64,000 nucleotides of DNA from Proteus vulgaris. Its GTDB lineage: Bacteria > Pseudomonadota > Gammaproteobacteria > Enterobacterales > Enterobacteriaceae. Shown here piece after piece: positions 8,752-15,634 of the stretch. A model generated the notes under the pieces. The model was given only the letters and a program-made list of their open reading frames with translations. It did no database searches and was not told where the DNA came from. The DNA lies in contig NZ_JAEHOQ010000008.1 of NCBI RefSeq assembly GCF_016239305.1, positions 95,169 to 159,168 of the forward strand, written 5' to 3'. Every line of letters starts with the position of its first letter. The first letter of the stretch is position 1. The position numbers were made by a program, and so were the translations under genes.

Positions 8752-8784
8752 GAAGCCCTAGCTACCGCAAATAGTTGGGGCTTC
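8752..8784 (+). ncRNA. Hairpin in arc-ant gap; possible sar-like antisense RNA end
   Basis: GAAGCCC (8752-8758) pairs with GGGGCTTC (8777-8784). On the plus strand it is followed, after three more bases, by TTTT at 8788-8791, so it could terminate a short plus-strand transcript antisense to the ant translation start. In P22 the sar antisense RNA occupies exactly this gap and represses ant. I could not identify a sure plus-strand promoter inside the ant 5' end. Alternatively it is just a structure in the arc-ant mRNA. Confidence 0.4.
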
Positions 8785-8790
8785 GCTGTT

Positions 8791-8952
8791 TTAGTTGACA
8801 CGTTTTTCTCTTTCTTTCACATACCAAGCTATCGCTTGATTAACTATTGAGTTTTGCGAAATACCATCTTTCGCTGAGAGTTCTACCACTTTACTTTTTA
8901 ACACCTCTGTTAATCTGAGTTGAAATTTTCCTGTTTTCTTATTGGTATTCAT
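8791..8952 (-). CDS. arc: Arc-like ribbon-helix-helix repressor
   Basis: 53 residues, the same length as P22 Arc. It begins MNTNKKTGKFQLRLTE; the GKFQLRL strand is the DNA-contacting beta strand, and the two helices (KSKVVELSAKDG and SQNSIVNQAIAWYVKE) complete the ribbon-helix-helix fold. It is upstream of ant on the same strand and divergent from the Mnt-like gene, with palindromic operators between, so it should repress the arc-ant transcript and possibly mnt. Similarity to Arc beyond fold and layout is weak. Confidence 0.82.
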   Translation of the reverse strand: MNTNKKTGKFQLRLTEVLKSKVVELSAKDGISQNSIVNQAIAWYVKEREKRVN

Positions 8953-8975
8953 ATCTTCATCCTTTTATGTGTCTA

Positions 8976-8987
8976 TGTGACATCACA
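8976..8987. promoter_or_regulatory. Operator half of immI-like switch (near-palindrome)
   Basis: TGTGACATCACA, a near-perfect dyad 24 bp upstream of the Arc-like start. It repeats the perfect palindrome TGTGATATCACA at 9034-9045, suggesting two sites for one repressor flanking the divergent promoters. Confidence 0.55.
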
Positions 8988-9006
8988 AAGATATCAATGT
9001 GAATCT

Positions 9007-9033
9007 ATATAGTCAACGAATAATTGACTATAT
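9007..9033. promoter_or_regulatory. Central operator, 10-bp inverted repeat
   Basis: ATATAGTCAA (9007-9016) and its exact reverse complement TTGACTATAT (9024-9033) with a 7-bp spacer. Each arm contains a TTGACT -35-like hexamer facing outward, so the site overlaps both divergent promoters. It is a good candidate operator for the Arc-like or Mnt-like dimer pair. Confidence 0.65.
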
Positions 9034-9046
9034 TGTGATATCACAA
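9033..9046. promoter_or_regulatory. Perfect 14-bp palindromic operator
   Basis: TTGTGATATCACAA is fully self-complementary and lies 20 bp before the Mnt-like start, adjoining the central inverted repeat. By comparison with P22 it is the likely Mnt-type site, but which repressor binds it is inference. Confidence 0.6.
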
Positions 9047-9065
9047 TGACTTTACTGGTGGTTGT

Positions 9066-9323
9066 ATGTCACAAAAAAATACGCGAATAAGAGATATAAC
9101 GCCTTATAGCCTTAGAATGCCTGATACTCTGAAAGAAAAGTTAATGCAAAGGGCAAGTAAGAACGGGCGATCTCTTAATGCTGAAATGGTTATGATTCTT
9201 CAGTCTGCCGTGGATGAGGATAGCACCCCAAAAAACTTAAACGAGCTATCACAGCTTGATCCTGAAAAGTTCAAAGAATTGTTCATGGAAACCGTCAAGA
9301 AGATGTATGAAAAAAATAAATAG
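9066..9323 (+). CDS. mnt: Mnt-like ribbon-helix-helix repressor
   Basis: 85 residues (P22 Mnt is 82). The core 'PYSLRMPDTLKEKLMQRA' and 'NGRSLNAEMVMILQ' closely parallels Mnt's 'FNFRMPMEVREKLKFRA' and 'NGRSMNSELLQIVQ'. The C-terminal helix (KFKELFMETVKKMYEKNK) corresponds to Mnt's tetramerisation helix. In P22, Mnt keeps ant off in lysogens. It is divergent from arc-ant and followed by the toxin-antitoxin-chaperone genes, where P22 has sieA beside mnt. Confidence 0.88.
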   Translation: MSQKNTRIRDITPYSLRMPDTLKEKLMQRASKNGRSLNAEMVMILQSAVDEDSTPKNLNELSQLDPEKFKELFMETVKKMYEKNK

Positions 9324-9352
9324 ATAATATTTTTTGTGGTCAATCAAACATC

Positions 9353-9367
9353 TTCCCAAAATGGGAA
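9353..9367. promoter_or_regulatory. Candidate HigA operator
   Basis: TTCCCA-AAA-TGGGAA, a perfect 6-bp dyad 33 bp upstream of the higB GTG start. HigA antitoxins usually repress their own operon through such sites; binding here is inference. Confidence 0.5.
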
Positions 9368-9400
9368 TTTCATGCAAATATATAGAGAGCATGGTTAGCC

Positions 9401-9688
9401 GTGAAAATAATAGGTGAGAAGCAGATTCTGGATTTTTGTAAAAAGCACAATCAGGCTAAATCAGGGATGATGTCTTGGATTGCGGAAGTAAGAGCAGCTA
9501 ACTGGGAAACGCCTCAAGATATTAAAAACAGGTTCGTTACAGCTAGTTTTCTCGCTGACAACAGAGTCATTTTTAATATAAAAGGCAATAGTTATAGATT
9601 GGTTGTTCAAGTTAGATATGTGAATGGCATCGTGAAGATTGAAAATGTCATGACCCATCCAGAATATGATAAGTTGAGGTTAAAATGA
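9401..9688 (+). CDS. higB: HigB-type toxin (RelE-fold mRNA interferase)
   Basis: 95 residues with a GTG start and a GAGAG ribosome site. The sequence fits the HigB_toxin family: the central SWIAEVRAANWETPQDIKNRF, then NRVIFNIKGNSYRLVVQVRY, then IVKIENVMTHPEYDKLR. Members cleave mRNA on the ribosome; the His of the 'THPEYDK' motif is characteristic. The stop overlaps the antitoxin start by 4 bp (ATGA). Toxin-first order is typical of higBA. It is the toxin arm of a three-gene system with the next two genes. Confidence 0.88.
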   Translation: MKIIGEKQILDFCKKHNQAKSGMMSWIAEVRAANWETPQDIKNRFVTASFLADNRVIFNIKGNSYRLVVQVRYVNGIVKIENVMTHPEYDKLRLK

Positions 9689-10257
9689 CAAAATTTAAAT
9701 TGCGCATTTTAAAAAATGATAGTGACTATAATGAAGCGATGGAGCGCATATCTGAATTAATGGATTTAGATCCAGATGTGGATAGCGATGATGGTAATGA
9801 ATTAGAAATGATAGCTCTTCTTATTGAGGATTATGAAAAGAAGAACTGTCATATAGAAAAACCATCTCCAATAGAAGCTATAAAATTTAGAATGGATCAA
9901 TCAGGCATGTCACAAAAAGACATGATACCTTTTATAGGCTCAGCCTCTAAGGTATCTGAGGTACTTAACGGTAAAAGACCACTAAGTATAAATATGATTA
10001 AAAATATTCATTCTGGTCTGGGAATACCTCTTGATATTCTTATTCAAAATGAAAGCGATTTAGTTGAAAGCATAGACAACTCCTCTCTGGGAATCTTTAT
10101 AAGAGCAGAGAGAAAAAACAGAGAGCGAGTAAAAACGACCTCCTTAAACTTCCCTAATAGCTTTGAGTTTGGCTCACCTATAAGTATGTCCGATGGAGAG
10201 GTTAAAAAATTTACACATTCAAACTGGGGAGTGAAGAATGAGCAAGTCATTAATTAA
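9685..10257 (+). CDS. higA: HigA-type antitoxin with C-terminal extension (putative chaperone-addiction domain)
   Basis: 190 residues, longer than the ~130-140 usual for this HigA type. Residues 1-55 are the helical toxin-binding part. Residues about 61-120 form an Xre-type helix-turn-helix (EAIKFRMDQSGMSQKDM, then SKVSEVLNGKRPLS). Residues about 125-190 are an extra tail with scattered aromatics (F158, F160, F162, F176, W181) that has no place in a plain HigA. In toxin-antitoxin-chaperone systems such tails make the antitoxin unstable unless a SecB-like chaperone binds; the next gene encodes one. The chaperone-addiction role is inferred from layout and family knowledge. Confidence 0.85.
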   Translation: MTKFKLRILKNDSDYNEAMERISELMDLDPDVDSDDGNELEMIALLIEDYEKKNCHIEKPSPIEAIKFRMDQSGMSQKDMIPFIGSASKVSEVLNGKRPLSINMIKNIHSGLGIPLDILIQNESDLVESIDNSSLGIFIRAERKNRERVKTTSLNFPNSFEFGSPISMSDGEVKKFTHSNWGVKNEQVIN

Positions 10258-10708
10258 ATCAGCTAAGAAAAAGCTTAATCTGGTTAACGTATTAATGAAA
10301 AATGGTGCTTTTTCTATTAATAACGATCTGAAAGCTACGTTCATAGACAATGAGTTTATCGATGGGAAAAAAACAGAAACTCAAACTATGTGCGGAGTTA
10401 CGCAAGCTTATCCATTAATAGCTAATGACAAAACTCAATACGCTTATATTTTTGAGTTTGAGTCTGCGATTAGAGTTGTCTCTAAAGGAAGTGATAATGA
10501 AGAATTTATTATCTTTATGATTAATGGTCTTTTTGAGGTTTCGTATAGCTCACAAGAAAAGTTAAATGATGAAGAGCTAAAGGCTTATGGTAATGCTCAA
10601 GTGGCTTTTGATGCGTGGCCTTATTGGCGTTCCTTTGTGCATGAATCCTGTTCAAAGATGGGTACACCAAGATTAAGGATTGGTGGATATATCCCAAATG
10701 ATGATTAA
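10238..10708 (+). CDS. SecB-like chaperone of a toxin-antitoxin-chaperone system
   Basis: 156 residues, start overlapping the antitoxin end by 20 bp behind a GGGGAG site. The C-terminal half follows the SecB pattern: YAYIFEFESAIRVVSK, then the NGLFEVSY strand (compare GGIFSI in SecB), then NAQVAFDAWPYWRSFVHES and CSKMGTPRLRIGGYIP, matching the SecB segment ending in the Thr-x-Pro-x-Leu stretch. The 'WPYWR.FV......MG.P.L' form is characteristic of SecB-like proteins in antitoxin operons such as mycobacterial Rv1957. Its expected role is to fold and protect the HigA-like antitoxin. The gene ends inside a strong terminator. Confidence 0.8.
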   Translation: MSKSLIKSAKKKLNLVNVLMKNGAFSINNDLKATFIDNEFIDGKKTETQTMCGVTQAYPLIANDKTQYAYIFEFESAIRVVSKGSDNEEFIIFMINGLFEVSYSSQEKLNDEELKAYGNAQVAFDAWPYWRSFVHESCSKMGTPRLRIGGYIPNDD

Positions 10709-10728
10709 CCACCTATGGGTGGTTTTTT
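10708..10728 (+). terminator. Intrinsic terminator closing the toxin-antitoxin-chaperone operon
   Basis: Stem ACCACC / GGTGGT with a TATG loop and six T; the stem begins at the last base of the chaperone gene stop. Confidence 0.88.
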
Positions 10729-10801
10729 GTGCCTAGTGTTTGCTTTTCTTTGCACCACAAACAGCTAAACTAATAACAAATTAACTAACGAGGATGGTGT
10801 T

Positions 10802-11299
10802 GTGAGGAATGCGCTACTTATGCTTTCATTTCTATTACTAGCTGGATGTGGTGATAAAGGTAATGAGAGCGCCTTTGGTATCATATGGGATGAAAAAGTA
10901 TCAAACATCTCATTTATTGATAAAGACAAATGCGAATCAAAAGATGAGGTTACAACTTGCGAAATTGGTTCAATATCGCCATTTAATAAATGGTCAAGAA
11001 GTAATGAGTTAATCTTTTTAAACGACAGACTAGAATCAATAAAAGTCACAATCACTGCCAGTAGTGACAACCCTGGCGATATGGATGAATTTAAAAACAA
11101 TTTACTAAGTGAATTGGATTTTATAAGTAAATCTGGCGCAGGCATTGAAAAAATAGATGAAATAAAATCTCAGTGTATTGATGGTAATTGTACTGAATAC
11201 AGCGAGTTAATTAAAACAAAAAATGGTGATGTGAAAATCTGGATTACGGTACCTCCAACAACCATCTATCCAGTTGCAGTAATAACCTATTCAAAATAG
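10802..11299 (+). CDS. Phage-encoded lipoprotein, function unknown
   Basis: 165 residues from a GTG start. The N terminus is a lipoprotein signal (MRNALLMLSFLLLAGC) with the acylated Cys at 16; Gly-Asp follows, so retention in the inner membrane is not certain. Four further Cys residues (in KCESKDEVTTCE and QCIDGNC) could form two disulphides in the periplasm. It is a separate cassette, with terminators on both sides, inside the late gene region. By position it may be a lysogenic conversion or superinfection-exclusion protein. No family was recognised. Confidence 0.7.
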   Translation: MRNALLMLSFLLLAGCGDKGNESAFGIIWDEKVSNISFIDKDKCESKDEVTTCEIGSISPFNKWSRSNELIFLNDRLESIKVTITASSDNPGDMDEFKNNLLSELDFISKSGAGIEKIDEIKSQCIDGNCTEYSELIKTKNGDVKIWITVPPTTIYPVAVITYSK

Positions 11300-11318
11300 A
11301 CAGCAAACATTTAACACA

Positions 11319-11342
11319 ACCCTGCCAATCGGCGGGGTTTTT
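11319..11342 (+). terminator. Intrinsic terminator after lipoprotein gene
   Basis: ACCCTGCC pairs with GGCGGGGT (one T-G wobble) around an AATC loop, followed by a short T run. It marks the right edge of the cargo block just before the tape measure gene. Confidence 0.8.
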
Positions 11343-11361
11343 CATTTTAAGGAGCCGATAA

Positions 11362-14300
11362 ATGGCACAAGTAGGCGAAATTGTTTATCAAGTGCAGATG
11401 GATGTTCAGCAGCTACTTACATCTCAACGACAGCTAGAACAGCGATTAAATCGCATGGATGATAGCTTTAACAGAACATCTAGAGCGGTGAATGACACTG
11501 AGCAATCAATGCTGTCTCTCTCGAAGGTTGCTGGCGTTGTAGCCTCTGCATTATCTGCTGGTGCGATCATTAACGCAGTCGATGAATGGGGGCAAATGGC
11601 TGCGCGTATTAAAATGGCACTCAATTCAGTTGAGGGTGATGTTGAGCGTTATGCAGAGATACAGCAACGCTTCTTAGAAGTTAGTAACCGAAATGGTAAG
11701 GCTATTGAGACAACTCAAGAGTTATATGCCGGATCTGCAACTTCAATGAAAGAATTGGGTTATAACACAACTCAGACAGTTGACTACATTGAGTCTCTTT
11801 CTTCTGCATTCACAGCTAACGCAACTGGCGTACAACAAACAGAATCTGCAATGAATGCTCTTAATAGGGCTATGGTTATTGGTACATTGAAAGGCAACGA
11901 TTGGCACTCTGTTTTAAATGCCACACCTTCCGTTGTTGCTGATATTGCTAAAGAATTATCTCGCTTGCGTGGCGGTGTAAAAGTCACTGAAAACGACGTT
12001 AAGAAAATGGCAATGCAGGGCGGTATTTCCATGAAGTTATTCGCTGACGCAATGATTACGGCGCGTGAAGAGAATAACGCTCTTGCTGACTCAATGGATA
12101 ACACCATTGCAGACGGTTTTACAAAGTTAACAAACTCAGCGAAAGCCTATTATGGCGAGATGAACCAGACTCTAGGAATTACTCGATCTGTTTCTGCTGG
12201 ATTCGCGGTATTAACTGACAACTTTGATAAAGTTTCTGCCGCTACAAATATTGCCATTATTGTAATGGGTGCAAAAATGGCTGGTGCGTTAGCATCCACA
12301 ATAAAGGCGAAAATAGGGGATATCTCTGCTTCAATCGGTCAAGCAAATGCGACATTGCAGTCAGCAAGAGCCAATGAATATGCTGCAAACACAGTGGTTA
12401 GGAAAACACAGGCAGATCTTGCTGCCGCTAGGTCTGCTGTGGCGTTGGCGCAGGCTGAATACAATGTTGCAAAAGGAACTCTAGCAGAATCCACAGCGTT
12501 AGATAACCTAATTGCAAAAAGAACCATGGCATCAAAAGCGGCGATAGCTCATACGCAAGCGACGATGGCGCAAACCGCAGCAATAAATACAACCTCAACA
12601 GCAGCTAGATCTGCATCCTTATCATTAGGTGTTCTAAAAGGGGCTATGAGCTTAATTGGTGGCCCAGTTGGTGCTGCCATGTTAGCTGGTGCCGCCATAT
12701 ATTATTTTTATCAAAAATCAGAGCAAGCAAAACAAGAAGCTAGAGATTTTGCTGATAGCGTAGATCAGCTAACTGCAAAACTAAAGGAGCTTTCGTATCA
12801 GGAGATAGCTCGTGATGCTCAGGATGCTAAAGATAAGCAAGAATTATTACGTCTTGAAATGAAAGAGCAGGAAAAGCAATTATCAAAATTAAGGGCTGAA
12901 ATAGAGTTACAAAAAACAGCATTAAGTGGAATGCCTGATCTTATTGATAAAAACACCACGAGAATCCTACGTGAAGTTACTAGAATTGAAGGTGATTTAG
13001 CGGAGAATAGGAAAAAATCAGAAGTCATCACCAGATATCTAGTTGATGCACAAGAGGAATATAACAGAAAAACAAAAGAAGCCATTGATTTAAGCGTTAA
13101 AAATGCATTAGTTATTTTTGCAGAAAAAACAGGGTTTGGTGATCTGGCGAATAAAATTAGGGACGCTACAAATGCCAAAAGAGAGTTTAATGCCACTGGT
13201 GCGGATTATGGTGGAGAGGAAGGTGAAAAGCTAAAAAAACAAATGGAAAGGCGCCTTGAGCTTTCTAAAAGAGAAGGCGTGGAGAGGGCTAAGTTACAGG
13301 CATTATATGCAGCGCAAGATGCAGGTGTTTTTGATAAAAAGGCAATCGATGAATTGCAAGAAATGGCCGCTCAAGAATATAAAAACGGGCAAGTCAAAAA
13401 GGAATCAACAAAAGCCACAGACGCAGCATACGAAGCATTAAAACGCCAGAGAGAAGAGATTGAACTTTTAAACAAAGGTTACAAAGACGGCTCTCTTGAA
13501 ATGGCTAAGTATGACGCGGTTAAGGCGCTTGGTGACAAAGCATCTCCTAAGCAGATTGAAAAAGCGGAGCAACTCGCAGAAGAAAAGTACAACATTGAAC
13601 GTAATCTAGCAGATAAGAAAGCCGCACTTGAGCTTGATTTAGTTGCCAAGGCTAAAGAATCTCACGATAAACAGTTGGCAGACTTAGAGCGGATAACAAA
13701 AGATGATGTATCTCTCACTGAACAAGCTGCAAGGCGCAAAGCTGAAATTGAAGCGGAATACCAACAAAAGATAGCCGAAATAAAGGCTAAAAACGCTGTA
13801 TCACCTCAAGATAATTTAAAAGCACAAGTAGACCCTGTTCAGCAACTAAAAAATGAGCATGAGCGTAAACTTGCGCTTATAAAAGAGTACGAAAACCAAA
13901 AAGTTTTAACCGAACAACAAAGCTTAGAGTTAATGAATGCTGCTAATACCCAATACGAGCAAGACCGCATGAATGCTCAATGGGAGATATGGCGCAATCA
14001 GAGTCAAGCTAATCAGTTCTTAGCTGATGGGTTGGACGCATTAGGGCAACGTTCCGCTAATGTGATTACAGGGTTATTAACAGGCACTCAATCCCTTAAC
14101 GATGCTTTCCGCAATGTAGCATTAACCATTGTAGACCAAGCTGTTGGCGCTCTGGTTCAAATGGGTATGCAACAGGTTAAGAATATGATTATGGGTGAGA
14201 GTATGGCTGCGGCAACTACGGCATCAACACTCGCTCAGGCTGCGGCAGCACAAACAGCATGGGCACCTGCGGCATTAAGTGCGTCTATAGCGACATTAGG

Positions 14301-14700
14301 GGCGGCAGTAGCGACGGGAACCTCATCATATGCGGCGGCTATGGCGGCAAGTAAGACTATGGGTCTTGCTGGTGCTAGATATAACGGTGGTCCTGTAAAT
14401 GCTGGCTCTATGTATCGCGTCGGCGAAAATGGCAAGCCAGAAATATTCAAAGCATCTAATGGTAATCAATACATGATACCGGGTGATAATGGTCGAGTTA
14501 TCAGTAATCGACAAATGGGTAAAGGTGGTAACGGTGTCAGCATGGGTGATATGCACTTTACATTCCAAGTTCAGGCACCAAATGGCATCACTCAAAAGGA
14601 AGCACAACAAATACAGCAAATGGTGAGAGGTACGGTTTATGACGTACTTGGCACCGAAATGCGTAGTGGCGGTGCTTTGGAAAAATCAAGAAGTTGGTAA
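11362..14700 (+). CDS. Tail tape measure protein
   Basis: 1112 residues, by far the longest tail gene after J, with an AAGGAG site. The N-terminal ~260 residues match the tape-measure domain (VDEWGQMAARIKMAL, TQELYAGSATSMKELGY, MNALNRAMVIGTLKGNDWHS). Residues about 330-410 are Ala-rich coiled coil. A hydrophobic stretch lies near 422-450 (SLIGGPVGAAMLAGAAIYYF). Long coiled coils follow to ~870. The C terminus resembles lambda gpH (ITGLLTGTQSLNDAFRNVAL and MYRVGENGKPEIF). It sets tail length and helps DNA pass the inner membrane. Confidence 0.93.
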   Translation: MAQVGEIVYQVQMDVQQLLTSQRQLEQRLNRMDDSFNRTSRAVNDTEQSMLSLSKVAGVVASALSAGAIINAVDEWGQMAARIKMALNSVEGDVERYAEIQQRFLEVSNRNGKAIETTQELYAGSATSMKELGYNTTQTVDYIESLSSAFTANATGVQQTESAMNALNRAMVIGTLKGNDWHSVLNATPSVVADIAKELSRLRGGVKVTENDVKKMAMQGGISMKLFADAMITAREENNALADSMDNTIADGFTKLTNSAKAYYGEMNQTLGITRSVSAGFAVLTDNFDKVSAATNIAIIVMGAKMAGALASTIKAKIGDISASIGQANATLQSARANEYAANTVVRKTQADLAAARSAVALAQAEYNVAKGTLAESTALDNLIAKRTMASKAAIAHTQATMAQTAAINTTSTAARSASLSLGVLKGAMSLIGGPVGAAMLAGAAIYYFYQKSEQAKQEARDFADSVDQLTAKLKELSYQEIARDAQDAKDKQELLRLEMKEQEKQLSKLRAEIELQKTALSGMPDLIDKNTTRILREVTRIEGDLAENRKKSEVITRYLVDAQEEYNRKTKEAIDLSVKNALVIFAEKTGFGDLANKIRDATNAKREFNATGADYGGEEGEKLKKQMERRLELSKREGVERAKLQALYAAQDAGVFDKKAIDELQEMAAQEYKNGQVKKESTKATDAAYEALKRQREEIELLNKGYKDGSLEMAKYDAVKALGDKASPKQIEKAEQLAEEKYNIERNLADKKAALELDLVAKAKESHDKQLADLERITKDDVSLTEQAARRKAEIEAEYQQKIAEIKAKNAVSPQDNLKAQVDPVQQLKNEHERKLALIKEYENQKVLTEQQSLELMNAANTQYEQDRMNAQWEIWRNQSQANQFLADGLDALGQRSANVITGLLTGTQSLNDAFRNVALTIVDQAVGALVQMGMQQVKNMIMGESMAAATTASTLAQAAAAQTAWAPAALSASIATLGAAVATGTSSYAAAMAASKTMGLAGARYNGGPVNAGSMYRVGENGKPEIFKASNGNQYMIPGDNGRVISNRQMGKGGNGVSMGDMHFTFQVQAPNGITQKEAQQIQQMVRGTVYDVLGTEMRSGGALEKSRSW

Positions 14701-14715
14701 TTAAGAGAGGTAGTT

Positions 14716-14919
14716 ATGAGCAATCAAAACTTAGAAGTGTTAGTTAGTACATTGTCAGCACAAGTAGTAAAGCAAGAGCATCAAATAGCAGAGTTACAAA
14801 AACAGCTCGCGGATATGCAAAAGGCAACGAGCTGTTATTTTCAAATAAAAAATAATGAGATTTTCATCAAAGAGGCAGTGATTAGCGAACCTTTATTGAG
14901 TTCATTAGACCAATCATAG
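14716..14919 (+). CDS. Small coiled-coil phage protein with tail-tip-like motif
   Basis: 67 residues with an AGAGAGG ribosome site. Residues 5-35 form a coiled coil (VVKQEHQIAELQKQLADMQK). The rest (YFQIKNNEIFIKEAVI) resembles a stretch in the J protein near its C terminus (VKNGQLFVKEAFIGDATI), so it looks like a miniature of the J stalk region. It lies between tape measure and M genes. Function is unknown; a small tip-associated protein or a remnant are both possible. It overlaps the opposite-strand gene that follows by 38 bp. Confidence 0.6.
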   Translation: MSNQNLEVLVSTLSAQVVKQEHQIAELQKQLADMQKATSCYFQIKNNEIFIKEAVISEPLLSSLDQS

Positions 14920-15160
14920 CCTCTTTTTGCTCTTGTAAAAATTCCTTAGAAAATTGCTTATCATCAGTATCATATAGATTGATTATATTTTCAATAGCAT
15001 CTCTATTTAATGCTCCGGTAGCAATTAATGCGGAAAATATAGAGCCTAGCATTTCTAATCTAATGGTTTGAATTTTATCATTATTGCTTAATCCAGCAAC
15101 AGCGACCTTTAGCTCATTAACCGAGTTTGCTAGTTCTTTCACAGAAAATGATTCTGACAT
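14882..15160 (-). CDS. Unknown phage protein on the opposite strand
   Basis: 92 residues, acidic, mostly helical (SVKELANSVNELKVAVAGLS, EMLGSIFSALIATGALNRD, FLQEQKEAMIGLMNSI). A GAGG site lies 6 bases before the ATG. It runs against the late operon, so it may be expressed in the lysogen as a cargo gene. No family recognised. Confidence 0.55.
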   Translation of the reverse strand: MSESFSVKELANSVNELKVAVAGLSNNDKIQTIRLEMLGSIFSALIATGALNRDAIENIINLYDTDDKQFSKEFLQEQKEAMIGLMNSIKVR

Positions 15161-15267
15161 TTCAAATCCTCACACCGAAGTAAATCAGCCATTCCTTCGG
15201 TAAGTTTCTCTGGGCTGAATATATAAAATAACCTAATGGATATTTATTAATATCCTGATATTTGATC

Positions 15268-15291
15268 AGGCGGCTTTGTGTCGCCTTTTTT
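15268..15291 (+). terminator. Intrinsic terminator before minor tail genes
   Basis: GGCG / CGCC stem, extendable by A-T and G-T pairs, with TTTTTT after it. It follows the small coiled-coil gene and precedes the gpM-like gene. Confidence 0.7.
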
Positions 15292-15304
15292 ATTGGAGTA
15301 ACCA

Positions 15305-15634
15305 ATGGAAGAGTTTAAATGGCGACCTGAAACAGCTTATCAGGTGGGTAATGAGCCTAAAGTGAAGGTGGCCAAGTTTGGTAACGGTTATGAGCAAAGA
15401 GTCAAAGACGGGATCAACAACCAACTAAAGACTTATCAACTCTCATTTGTTAAGCGTACTGATATTGGGAAACAGATTGATGAGTTTCTTAAGGCTCGAG
15501 GTGCAGTTGAATCATTCTTATGGCTAACCAGTGATGATAACTCTAAACGTAAATTTGTTTGCCGAGGCTGGCAGGTGACACCGAGAACATCAGTATGGCA
15601 GATAGATTGTACATTTGAGGAGGTTGTTGCATGA
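15305..15634 (+). CDS. Minor tail protein, lambda gpM-like
   Basis: 109 residues. The motif run FKWRPETAYQVGNEPKVKVAKFGNGYEQRV, broken by turns, and the end CRGWQVTPRTSVWQIDCTFEEV match the M-type tail-tip protein family that joins the distal tail tube to the tip complex. The stop overlaps the next start (ATGA). It begins the compact M-L-K-I-J block. Confidence 0.85.
   Translation: MEEFKWRPETAYQVGNEPKVKVAKFGNGYEQRVKDGINNQLKTYQLSFVKRTDIGKQIDEFLKARGAVESFLWLTSDDNSKRKFVCRGWQVTPRTSVWQIDCTFEEVVA

Noticed and set aside
14326..14619. 97-codon minus-strand frame inside the tape measure gene
   Set aside because: It is a shadow of a strongly supported gene and has no ribosome site.
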